Shown: piece after piece, positions 42,299 through 53,417 of the stretch
Layout of the letters: each line of letters starts with the position of its first letter
Position numbering within the stretch: the stretch's first letter is position 1
Source: Saccharomycopsis fibuligera x Saccharomycopsis cf. fibuligera
Lineage: Eukaryota; Ascomycota; Saccharomycetes; Ascoideales; Saccharomycopsidaceae
DNA length: 64,000 bases
Reading direction: 5' to 3'
Assembly: GCA_001936135.1 (NCBI GenBank)
Contig: CP012818.1
Coordinates: forward strand, 1,302,001-1,366,000
Notes under the pieces: generated by a model
Databases searched by the model: none
Seen by the model: only the letters and a program-made list of their open reading frames with translations
Told to the model about the DNA's origin: nothing
Translations under genes and position numbers: made by a program

Positions 42299-44807
42299 AT
42301 GGACAAGTTCAGGAAGCTCCACCCTGGCACAAAGCTCAAGGTCGGCTCCCACCAGTGTGTCATCCAGCAGTACCTCTCGGAAGGCGGCTTCGCGCACATT
42401 TACAAGGTCCAGATATCGCCTCCGCAGAATGACTCCGACATCGCCTGCTTGAAGAGAGTGCTAGTCAAGGACAAGAACGGCCTCAGCCAGTTGCGCACCG
42501 AGGTCAAGGTCATGCAAAAGCTCGTCGGCTGTCCCAACATCGTCCAGTACTACGACTCGCACGCCTCCAGGTTGTCGACCGCGGACTCGAACGAGAGCGT
42601 CGGCTACGAGGTCTTGGTGCTCATGGAGCTATGCCCCAACAAGTCGTTGCTCGACTTCATGAACACCAGGCTCAAGACCAAGCTAAAGGAAATCGAGATT
42701 CTCAAAATCATGTACGACATCTCGCTAGCCGTGGCGCAGCTCCACTACCTCCCCAAGCCCTTGATCCACCGCGACATCAAGATCGAAAACGTGTTGATCG
42801 ACTCCCAGCGCAACTTCAAGCTCTGCGACTTTGGCTCCACCTGCCACGTTATCCCGCCCGCCAGAACCCAGGAGCAGTACCAGCGCCTATACGAGGACAT
42901 CCTTCACCAAACGACCCCGCAGTACCGCTGTCCTGAGATGATCGACCTCGGCCGCGGCTTGCCCATCGACGAGAAGTCCGACATCTGGGCCTTGGGCGTC
43001 TTCTTGTACAAGTTGTGCTACTACATCACGCCGTTCGAGACCCACGGCCAGATGGCGATTCTCAATGCCGCCTTCGCGTTTCCCCCGGCCCCAAGGTACT
43101 CGTCGAGCTTGAAGAACTTGATCATCATCATGCTCCAGGCGAACCCTCACTATAGACCCAACATTTTTCAGGTCATCGACGCCGTTTGCAAAATGAGTAA
43201 CTTGACCGTCCCAATCTCCGACAAGTATCACCAGGGCCCGTACAAAATACCGCCGGTTGCGCCAGTTGCGCCAGTTGCGCCAGCAGCACCAGCAGCAGCA
43301 GCACCTCCCACAGTTCGAGTCCAGCTGCCGTATCCTCAAGTGCCATATGCACAGCCGCAGCCACAGTATCCCTCTCCAGTAGCGGTTCCTGCCGCGTTGC
43401 AGTTGCCCAACGTTGCCAAACAACAGCAGACTTACTACCCTGGCCAGCACCCGTCACCTCTGGTCAATCATCCAGCTCCTGCGCCTGTTCCTTTCCCAAG
43501 CCCAAACGCATATCCTGGATACTCGCAAGCTGACTACGATAATGGCACTAGTGCTGAAGCGCCGCAAGGCAGGAACGATGATCATGGCGCGGCTTCACCG
43601 CAGCCGCAGCCGCAGCCGCAGCAACAGCCGCAACTGCAAGAAAATAGTGAAATCAAGTCTCTTACTCAGAAACTTTTGCAGAGAACCACTGAAATGATCG
43701 AAGAGTCTCCAAAATTGTCGCCTTCCAACTTGAAGAAAACTTCGTCTGCTCAAAACCTCGCGCCTCTTGAAAGCAAAGATCTTGAACGCCCACGCAGCAG
43801 CAGCAGCAGCGACGACGACGACGACGCCATTGGCAAACGTGATAATGATGATTTGTACTTTAACGGCGCGGAAATCAGGTACCCCTCAGTCGACCAACTT
43901 CAAAAGAACCTACACAGCGACTTGCCGCAACACGGCCAGAACCTTTATGCCAAAAACAATGCTGGTCTTTCAAAGCAACAGCAAGAACAAGCGGCAATTG
44001 CTCAAATCTTACAGCAAACCTCACAGTACAACAACAATTACCAGTATCCTTTGGCAAATATTGACCCGGCTAATGCCAACGCTGGCGCTTCGGGTGCACC
44101 TCACCTTCAGCGCACTAGCAGCAGCAGCACAAATTATACAACCCATACGGCAAACACCACAAACCCCAATTTCAAAAAAGTCTCTTCTACCACCAACTTC
44201 CTAGTCCCAAATAAGAGTAACGTCTCCGTGCTGCAAAATGGCGGCAGCAGCAACAACATTTATTACAATTCGTCGTCTTCCATTAACTTGACCAGAACTA
44301 ACGATAGCTCCAATAACGATTTTTACATTTTTGAGCGGACCGCATCACCGTCAAGACAGCCGTCCACCAAGAGCAGAGTCAGTCGCAAGATTACGTCTAG
44401 ACCGCTGTCCTACATTGATACAAACCAAAACTACATTCCCTCCGACTTTGGTGCCAATACTAGCACTGCTGCGGAACCCTTTTCTTTTACTGGCGATGAA
44501 AGCAAGTTAACGAGGGCCCAAAACGACAACAAAAACAGCAGCAGCAGCGATTATAACAACCGCACCTTGGAATATCCTGGCCGTGAGGCAGATTTACTTC
44601 TTGATGATACGAATTTACTTGAGTTTAACGATAACGATCATGAGCAAGATAACGTTTACAACTATGCTAGTAACAATTATAATTACACGCATCATTACAA
44701 CGAAAATTACGCCGTCAATAATGATAGTAACATTGGTGCTAATCACACTACTAGAAAAAGTTCACAAAACAATGAAGAAAACCAACAGCAGCAGCAGCAG
44801 CAGCAGC

Positions 44808-44843
<36 letters not shown>

Positions 44844-47662
44844 ATCAGTACCAGAGCGAGTTTCGTCCGAAGACTCCGTCCAAGAATCCTTTTCCTTTAA
44901 CCAGCAACAACAATGCTGATCATTATCTGGCCCAGCCACAGCCGCAGTCTCAGCAGCAACAGTATAGCTTCCTGCACGCTAAACAAGAAAGTCAACAACC
45001 TCTAGTGGCCCCAGCTGCAAAAAATACCGTGGCTGATAAAAACCCATGGGCAAACAGTGGCAATGATAATAACGCCAGTGCTAATGCTAATGCTGATGGT
45101 AACACAAATCACAAGATTCCGTTCCCCGTAATATCGATTCCTAACGCTGATGCAGATGCAGACGCAAACTATCCAACTTATCCAGCTAACCATACTGACT
45201 TGCTCAGCACCAATGACGTTGCGGGCTATGATTATAACTTGCACGGTCACGCACAAGTTCCGCTGCTGTTCCAAGTTTCAGCCGAAAATCTGCGACAACA
45301 TCAAGCGTCAGCAGCAGCCGATGGCCAGCAAAAACAATCCACTACCGGTGATCAAATCAGTGATTTGCTCCTACGTACTAAAAGCATTGTCCATAACATA
45401 ATTGATAACGATGATGCTGCCGCAGCAGCAGCAGTAGCAGCAGCGGTGCCTGGTGCTCCAGGCGCTGGTTCTGAGATTGGAGCTAATGCAAAACCTCAAG
45501 ATCTATTGGCCAGTCCATCAGCTCATCAGCAGGAAAAGAATCAAGAGCATATCAAAGAAGCTGAAAAATTGGGGGCGCGGTTCAAGAACTTGACCATCAA
45601 TACCACTCTTCACCAACACCACCCCCACCACCCCCACCACCAACAACAACAACAGCAACAACAGCAACAGCAACAGCAGCAGCAGCAGCAAAATTCAGCG
45701 GCTTTGGAGTATATCTCGTACCCATACTATGGCCAAACTAAACAGGATCAGTCACAACTTTTGGCACCTGCTTCTGCCCGTATGAATAACTTGTTGGATA
45801 TCGAATCTCCTGTTTCTCCCGGAGGTGCTGGTGGGAGTAGTGGCTTTTCACCATACGCTCAACAAAAGCATGATCTGCACAAACATCAGCAGGGAATTAC
45901 CCCACGTCAATCATTTTCATTTTTGGATCTCGACTCTGATTTGTTACCAAATGCTGCTGCTGCTGCAACAGCGACGGCAGCAACAACAGCAGCGTCAGAA
46001 ACTAAAAACGCACTAAAAATTAGAGAATTGGTAAATGCTACCGAAGAAATTGAAGTTGATTTGTCTTCAAACTCTTCAGTTGATGATAGCGAGATTGCCG
46101 TTGAGGAAGAAGACGGCGAGAAATACTTGACCAAGATTCAATCAGCAAAAGTTAGGCCTGCTGCTGCATCGGGGACTATTACTACTGCTACCGGTACTAC
46201 CAATGCTCAAAGAGGTGGGCCTCATAGAGCCAAATCATTTAATGCTGCTACTCTATCCCCATCAGACGAGTACGGTACCAATGATACTATCCCCGCATTA
46301 CCTCGCTTAAGTACCTCGCCAAAAACTTTACTTCAAAGATCTCAAAGTAACAGAAGTAGACCATTGTCCCAAGATAGTAAAAACAGCTGCAGTAATAGCA
46401 ATAATGAAGAGGCTGTCTCTCCTGTCGATGCTTTGTTCGAGAGAAAAGAGCCACCTAAAAAGTCAAGATTTTCTGGAAGTTTTGCAAGATCAAAATTCAA
46501 GCTTCGTTCCAGTAGTTCAAGCAATACCAATAACAGCGCAAAGTTGGATATCTCACCGCCGATCCCAGTGCCAGTTCCCAAAAATAACCATGCGCTTACT
46601 GCTAGTTCAAAAGCCGCTAATAACGATAACATTCTTCATAACTTGAACAATAGCACTGGAGCTAACGAAAAGCGAATCAGCAGTAGCATTAACAGTAACA
46701 GTAACAACAGCCACAACAATAGCCACCCCAATGCTGGTTACAGCTACGATTCGCAAATTAGTATTGATGCAAACACAAAGAAAAAGCTTGGGAATATTTT
46801 TAATGAATCTGAAGACGATGTTGAAGCACTTGAGGATAATAGCGTCAAGGTGCTGCAAACGCAGTACTTACTAAGACATGCACAGCAGCAGGCCAAGCAA
46901 GAAGTTCAGCAATTGCAATCACAGGAACTGTCATTGCAGCCACCAATTGCAGAACATCATCACCATTATCGCCATAGTCATGGCGCTGGTAGTGCTAATA
47001 ATGATTATAACGACGATGACGCAGCTCTTAGCCAGCAGCAGAAGCATCATTCGAACGGCATTACTGCTGGTTTGAAGCGCAGATCAGCGGATTATAGCAA
47101 CAAATCCAGCGTTGCCGGTGCCGGTGCTGGTTCTGGTGCTGGCGCTAGTGCTGGTAATGGTCAAATTCATGTTTCTACCTATCCTATTGCTAGTAAAGCA
47201 CACACCGACAGCAATAACAAGAATGGTGGCATTACAGTATCCACCACTGCATTGCCATCTACATCCGCTTCAACATCAGCATCAGCATCCACTCCAATGC
47301 TTGGCCTTATCAACAGTAGCATTGTGGCTTCTAATTCTGCAACTACAGCAGCAGCTGGAGCAGCCGGAGCAACATCATCACCAATAGCTTCAACGACTAG
47401 CGCAATTAGCAACCTCAGCGATGTTAATAGCCAAAGCCAAAGTAACAGTCCAATATCTGGATCGCCTGCAAACGATGGCTATAACAAGAGTGTTGAGAAG
47501 AACGACATGAAGAAGAAAGCCAAGAGTAAAATGAGATCACTTCTTGGATACCATTCACATTCTCATCACAACCAAGGTCAAGGTCAAAGTTATAAATATG
47601 GAAGCGGGAGCTCGACTAGCGGCGCTACTACTGCCGATGCTGGTGGTGAGCTGAGAAGCTAA
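42299..47662 (+). CDS. AKL1: Ark/Prk-family actin-endocytosis kinase, Akl1-like
   Basis: A 1787-residue Ser/Thr kinase of the NAK (AAK1/GAK/Ark1/Prk1/Akl1) family that phosphorylates endocytic coat and actin regulators. The kinase domain is at about residues 15-300: EGGFAHIYKV glycine loop, CLKRV lysine near 52, IHRDIKIENVL at about 155, DFG near 177, and PQYRCPEMIDL activation segment. The FMNTRL and KSDIWALGVFLYKLCYY segments resemble Akl1 more than Ark1 or Prk1. The remaining 1480 residues are low complexity, with poly-Gln near 830 and 1115, and runs of Asn, Ser, Ala and His. The tail is likely a docking and regulatory region. Base composition is GC-rich over the kinase domain and falls to normal later. 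S. cerevisiae Akl1 has 1108 residues, so this one is unusually long. Confidence 0.87.
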
Positions 47663-49976
47663 ATGCAAGTACATTTAATATGCAGGGAACTCTAACGAAC
47701 TTACAATAATTGCCTCAGTTTGAACTTTGCCACTTGTACTTTGAATGCTGGTGAATTACTTATCTTTGAATCTCGTTTTGTTTCAATTTGCTTTGCTGAG
47801 TTGCTATTGAAAACGTGTGGTCTCATGAACACCTTTTATCACAGTACAATACCATACCTGCATGCCATACAATACAATCTGATTTTTGATTTTTGATTTT
47901 TCAAATTTTGACATTATCTCGCTATTATTTTACTTCCCAAAGTTTGCAGCTCGCAGTCTAGATAAATTACCATTTTACGTTCCAAGTTTTTTTGGTTTTA
48001 TTGACTTTTGCTAGTTTTGTTATTTTTGTTCACTCTTTTTTTTTCTTTTTTATAACTTGGTAATAGAATTTTTTTTTTTTTTTCATATTTTTCTATTTAA
48101 GATTTTCATCTTACACTTAGTTTCTATATTTCTATTTACTACTTTTTTTTATTATATTTTACTTTCCCTGCTAAAAAAATTTAAAAATTTGTGCTCATCT
48201 TACGACTTCCATTTCCATGATTTTTATCATTCTAAAAATTTCATTTTACACTTCTATGTTATATCGTTCCTATTTCCATGCTCTCTTTTTTTGTTATCAT
48301 CTTTTTTTCTTGCCTTCGTCATTGTCATCGGTTTCATTTATTTATCATTATATTTAGTCGAATTTTCAATTGATTCATGATCTCAATTGATATGCTTAGC
48401 TTTATTTTATGTGGTTTATCTTTACGCTCGTTTCACTTAAAAATAGCACGTTCAGTTTCTATTCTTATTAATCACATGTAGCATTAACAGTTTTGTTGCT
48501 ATTCGGTTTTTGCTTTCCAGATTAGTTTTGCATTTGTCTTGTCAAAGCTTTCGGCTTTCCCACTTCTCCTTTTAGTTTTTAGTTTTGCGTTTCAACTTTC
48601 ATAGGCCGGTTACTTCGAAATAATCAAAGTTTGAAAAGGGTGCCTTTTGTTGTTTTACTTCTCTCTTCTTAAATAGCGAACTTATCTATCTCAAGATCTC
48701 TCAATATTAGAAAGCGTTTTTCCAAGTGATCTTAACCACTAGCCATATCAACAAACTAGAGCCATTCTCATTCTGTGCTCTCTATGCTTAATTAAAAAGC
48801 ACAGTATGTTGCGCTGCCAATTACTAATATTTCAAAACACTAATTGCATCAATCCAAATGAGCTTATCCTCAACGCTTAGCTGTGAACTTGATCAACTTA
48901 GTCAATAATCCAGTAGACCAACAGATTCCTTTAATAAGCCGAGTTTATAATCGGCTCATGTTGCGCTCTACTCTACTTTATACAACAGAGAAAGTTTCAA
49001 CTAGAAATAAAAGGTAGACATGTAGCTATGCAGCTAGGCTTTTACTGTGTTGTAGTAATAATCAGAGTCGAGCAAGAATTACCAAATCTGATCAAGTTGG
49101 AAAAAGAACAACTAAAAAAAAAGGCGTAGCTAACTTAAAAAAATATTGTGTAGTATTGTTATAGTAACTGTGATTAATGGGGGCATTATTAGTGTAAGTA
49201 TTAGTATGAGTAAAACGTAGTATAATTAGAAGCAAATAGCCACAGAAAAAGGAATGAAAGCAAAATGGTAAAATTATCGAAAACTAAACAACTAGAGAAT
49301 AAAAAAAAGACAGTTACATGAGCATTAAAAAAATTGGAATATTGGGAAATATTAAATGTTGCTTGTATCAACAACAAACGGAAAGATAAAGAAAAAAACA
49401 AAGGAGGCAATAGCTGAAACTGGAATAATAAAAGAAAAACAAAGAACAGAAAAAAAGAATGACAGAATTGGAAAAGGATGAAATGGTTCGTCAGAAATTA
49501 GAAGCATTGATGATCTAATGACTCAGGTATCATGATCAAGGTCAAGGCAAAGAGATTAAATGACTCGTACGATAAATTGTTATACTAATTTTTTTTTCGG
49601 CTTATCCCATAGAAAAACTCCCAAGCGATATTAAATGAATCTTACCAACTTTAGCTTAACTGTGCAACCAAGTACGCTCCGTGAGTAGATGAAATCCAGC
49701 TGAGTATTATCTGTTATTGTTTTTCTCTTGATTTGTTCTATTTTCTTTTATTTTAAAAAAACAAACAAACAAACTCAAGTAGGTGACTCATCTACCGCAA
49801 TCGATGCTACTAACGTATTAAACACCACAGAACTTCCTTTTATCTTTTTTCCATTAATTGAAAATGATCATTATCCGATTCTCTATCACTTCTCTTTTGG
49901 CAACAAACCTTCCTTCACTTTTACCGATATATCCGCGGTCCTCTTTGACTCTATCCTGATTTTAAATCTCTTTGGC
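47663..49976. other. Long intergenic region AKL1-TSC3
   Basis: 2.3 kb with no confident gene. The left half is T-rich (about 47870-48360). A TACTAAC box at 49808-49814, followed 16 nt later by a CAG and an open frame to 50039 on the plus strand, might mark a second exon of an unseen gene. No convincing first exon was found. No tRNA-like structure was recognised. Confidence 0.4.
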
Positions 49977-50516
49977 TCAATTGATCATGTTTTCAATGTA
50001 TCTAGTAATATTGAACCAAGAAAAGTCAATATAGGATAAATATTGTTTAGAAACATAAGGCAAATGAGATCTGATCGATCTTAACAAATCATCTCCCGTG
50101 GCGTAATAATAAATTCTTGCTACCAAAGATAATGTACTTGCTGGTAGGTAGACTCCTACGCCATAAAGAATCAATGAGACAAACAAGAACATTATTGAGT
50201 CTGACTGCTGTTAGTAATTAGGAACTCGCGGTGAAAGTGTTGGAAGGGCGGAAGATGGCCGCAAGGGATTCAGAGGAAAACAAAGGCGTTTTAATCTTCA
50301 AGAGACAAGATTTCGTCTATGTCAAAAGCAGATACGCATCAATAAATCAAGACTTCAACGATAATACATACGCAAAACAAAAGCTTCCCCAGAGGTCATC
50401 AAGTAGAAAGGTAAATGAACATAGTAAGCCCAGTAGACTCTATCCATAAAGGATAAGCTTCTTTCCCTTTTGAGGATTTCTGGATCTAACGATGCTACTT
50501 GAGCTACTTGTGTCAT
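49977..50516 (-). CDS. TSC3: Tsc3-like serine palmitoyltransferase small subunit (spliced)
   Basis: This two-exon gene encodes 122 residues. Exon 1 is 50516-50372 and exon 2 is 50200-49977. The 171-nt intron has GTATGT at 50371, TACTAAC, and acceptor TCAG ending at 50201. Exon 1 ends in DRVYWAYYVHLPFYLMTSGEAFVL, and the split His codon then leads into SIMFLFVSLILYGV. This matches the Tsc3 pattern LYWTYYIHLPFYLMASFDSF, then LH and a hydrophobic helix, with the His falling exactly at the splice junction. Tsc3 activates the Lcb1/Lcb2 serine palmitoyltransferase in the ER, the first step of sphingolipid synthesis. S. cerevisiae Tsc3 has 80 residues. Here about 50 more follow the membrane helix (RIYYYATGDDLLRSIRSHL), a feature to verify. 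Confidence 0.85.
50201..50371 (-). other. 171-nt intron of TSC3
   Basis: Canonical donor GTATGT, branch TACTAAC and acceptor CAG. Of the nearby AG acceptors, TCAG ending at 50201 keeps the hydrophobic helix in frame; the CAG ending at 50205 shifts the frame. Confidence 0.87.
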
Positions 50517-51271
50517 ACCGAGGTTTCTAGTGTATTTGTTGTTTTTGAAGAGCACTGGTTATCGTGCTTTGTGTTTACTCTGTTCGATTGGGTGAATATT
50601 TAGTTGCGGAGTCAGCCGAAGCAGGTAGAAAAATGACGGACTGGGAACCAGATTAAAAACGAGAAGAGTATCAGATTAGTCACCGTAGGAACTTGACTGT
50701 TTAATATTTTATTGTGATGTTTTCTGCGATATGGAATAGCGTGCGTGCTAAGGACAACAGTCCAGAGTAAATGAAACGGCAAAATACCAAGATAAGAAGA
50801 TCCTGCACCCTTATATACTTCGTGCTTATATGCTATCTGAGCTTGCCGCTAGCTTGAGGTGGTGCTGGGTTGGTTGTCTTGTGTGCCTTTATCACGCTGC
50901 CAAATGCCTGCCAGCCATCAGTGAGCTGTCCAGGGATGTTGATACTGAAAACCCTGCAATTTACTTCTTCCCTGCAAGCGGTGCACTTAGCACAAAGGGG
51001 GCACACGCCGCGACGGTGCTCGTAACCGCAAGTGCCGGAAAGTGCTCGAAGCTTCGCTACGCTACGCTACGCTGCGCGGAGGAGAAAGCCAACATGACGG
51101 AAGCGAGCTGATGGTGATTACAAGACAGCAGAAGCGATAGCCACTGGAGATATGTGAACAGACGACGTTGCTGTGCTACAGAAGCGACACTGCTTGCCCT
51201 CCAATGTAACTTCTCTTTTCCAGTTTAGGTTGACTTAGCACAGCACAGCACAGCACAGCACGAGAACAAAG
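50517..51271. promoter_or_regulatory. Divergent promoter TSC3 / unrecognised gene
   Basis: No gene is seen. A GCTAC repeat lies at about 51055-51075 and a CAGCA pentanucleotide repeat (about 51239-51261) lies just before the next start codon. GC content rises towards the right. Confidence 0.45.
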
Positions 51272-52285
51272 ATGACCCTTAGACAGAAGCGCCCTCTCTC
51301 ACAGGCACAGGAGCTCCCAGAAACAAGTCTAGATGTCGAGACAACCCTTGAAACGAACGGGCTTCCTAGAAAAAGAAGGCTCACAGACTACTTCAGCGAC
51401 CTACACTTGCACTCGCCCTCTGACGGCGGCAGCCGGTGGCACGGCTACGGGTACACGGCGCTGCCGCAGATACTGGAGGCTGGCGACAGGCTCGCGAATG
51501 GCGGCGACGGCTACGGCGACGGCTACGGCTACGGCTACGGCACTGAGCCATGTCCAACAGGCAGACCAAGCGGCGCGATATCCAACCCTCACACTGAGTA
51601 CATTGCCTCGATCGACGAGTACTTGGAGGACGAGCCGACTACTACTGGTGCTGCTGCAAGCACCAGGCCGAGCGACGGCAATGCAAGCAGCCCCAAGTAC
51701 TACATTTCCAAGAAGTTTGTGGATCCATTGTTGGTTTTGAAAAACCAGGGCGACGCTGACAGGCTCCAACAGACCAAAAAGTTGTACTTTGAGCGGATAC
51801 TCCTGGAGAAGAAGCGCCGGCAGAATGCGAACCACAGAGAGCACAGAGCAAGAAGCCGCTCCCGCAGCAGTGCCGCCGGTGGCGCCGGTGGCGCCGTTGG
51901 CGCCAGCGACGCTAGCGACGCCAGCGCCAGCGACAGCGATATGAGCGACATGATGGAGATCGACGAAGGCTCGGGAGCCGGCTTCAAACGACAGAAGCTC
52001 AGGGCAAGCGCCGGCGACGAGTTGGAAGTGAGCAACAGCGAGATATACCACCGGATGTACATCGACAAGAACTGCTCAGTGGTCAAGCACTACGACCCGT
52101 GGGCGGTGGTGTGGCGGGTGTGGCAGGAGTGGGTGGCGAGGGTGCACAGCAACGGTGGCTGGAGCCTGCGGGCGGAAGTGGTCGGCGACACCGGGCGCAC
52201 CGGGCGCACCGGGCACACCGGGCACACCGGGGACGACGGGGACGACGGGGACGACGGTGAGATGTTGATGGAGTGCGACGGCTAG
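51272..52285 (+). CDS. Unrecognised 337-residue, nuclear-looking protein
   Basis: No family is recognised. The N-terminus has basic clusters around RKRRLTDYF (about 33-41), possibly a nuclear localisation signal. The L-T-D-Y-F resembles the core of a PCNA-binding PIP box, although the usual Gln is absent. The central part is disordered, with GDGYGYGYG repeats. A more ordered stretch at about 145-190 (YYISKKFVDPLLVLKNQ and a following basic helix) precedes Ala/Ser/Asp-rich sequence. Near residue 275 a Trp-rich segment, HYDPWAVVWRVWQEWVARV, looks like a conserved amphipathic motif. The end is a 9-bp repeat array coding GRTGRT/GHTGHT/GDDGDD. GC content is high. CTG codons occur, so if CUG means Ser several residues change. 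Confidence 0.65.
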   Translation: MTLRQKRPLSQAQELPETSLDVETTLETNGLPRKRRLTDYFSDLHLHSPSDGGSRWHGYGYTALPQILEAGDRLANGGDGYGDGYGYGYGTEPCPTGRPSGAISNPHTEYIASIDEYLEDEPTTTGAAASTRPSDGNASSPKYYISKKFVDPLLVLKNQGDADRLQQTKKLYFERILLEKKRRQNANHREHRARSRSRSSAAGGAGGAVGASDASDASASDSDMSDMMEIDEGSGAGFKRQKLRASAGDELEVSNSEIYHRMYIDKNCSVVKHYDPWAVVWRVWQEWVARVHSNGGWSLRAEVVGDTGRTGRTGHTGHTGDDGDDGDDGEMLMECDG

Positions 52286-53051
52286 AAGCGGCCAGTGGTA
52301 TAGTGTAGATAGAGAGTGATTAAATGAATAACGAGCAACGGTCGGTTGACGAACAGTAAGCAGCCCAGCGGCCGTCGGTTGTCGCCGGCGCCGCCGAAGT
52401 GCGAGGCGGTCACGTGCCTCCGCGTGTTCGCGGTCGGATCTCTGTCCAAAGCGCTCTTGGGAGTTCTGCGTAAAACGACACGCCACGCAATCGCAGCGAG
52501 AGAGAAAAAGAGAGAATCAGTCGAGCATTCTCCTTGCTCATTATCAGAATCAGAATCACAATCAGAATCACAATCGCCATCAGGATCACCATCAGGATCA
52601 CCACCATTATCACAGACCACTGCTCTCCGTTGTACACCTCAGCGGCATCACCACTCTTCTCAATCGCTGGCACACACCGTCGCATACTGAAATACCGTGC
52701 TGCGCCGCAAGCACCACAAGCTCTACCACCACCCACACAGTGTAGCACGCATCGTCCGCTGCCATCAAGACTCCTTTCCGTCTAGCCCCCCGTCAACGCC
52801 GCCGCCCCCATTCGGCCATCCATCCATCCCATATCGCCGAACTTTCCAGAATCTTCTCCATTGCCTTCTACGCTCTTCCTTCCTCGTCCTCCTCGTCCTC
52901 CTCCTTACAGAGCTCCTTGTCCTTTGCGTCGCTTCTCAGCAGTAAAGGAGAGCACATAATACTAGCAGCGATCGCGCACTTTCCCGCTGTTCGCTGAGAC
53001 CGCTGAGACCGCTGACCTCCCATTGCCAGTTTGCCCACAGCAGCGCACTCT

Positions 53052-53106
<55 letters not shown>

Positions 53107-53112
53107 TCCAGC
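52286..53112. promoter_or_regulatory. Upstream region of the 6-phosphogluconolactonase gene
   Basis: No gene is seen. TCACGTG at about 52411 is an E-box of the Cbf1/Pho4/Tye7 type. ATCAGAATCACA/ATCAGGATCACC repeats lie at about 52545-52610. A (CA)n tract (53056-53092) runs into (GA)n and ends about 7 nt before the ATG. Confidence 0.5.
53056..53106. repeat. (CA)n-(GA)n microsatellite before the SOL gene
   Basis: About 18 CA units followed by about 7 GA units, ending seven bases upstream of the start codon. It is therefore probably transcribed in the leader. Confidence 0.95.
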
Positions 53113-53386
53113 ATGACCACCACCGTGCCTAAAATCTACGCCTTCAAGGAGTTCGACGACGTTGCCGATGCCGTCGCCGACCATATTATTTCTGCCCAAA
53201 ACTCAGTGCTATTCCCAAACACACAGCATCACGCGAACTTCAACAAGAGACAGTCTTGGAATGCCGCCAATTTGGAAAAATTGATTGCCGGCAGCGGTGC
53301 TTGCACCGACGCCGACACCGCCGTTAGTCCCACAGCAAACGAAGAAGAGGAAGAAGACCTCAACAACGGTAGCAGCGGCAACCCGC

Positions 53387-53417
<31 letters not shown>

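Noticed and set aside
41280-42397. Several 100-360 codon frames on both strands over the BEM1/AKL1 promoter
   Set aside because: Stop codons are rare in GC-rich repeats; the translations are low complexity, start on non-ATG codons or overlap the AKL1 kinase domain antisense.
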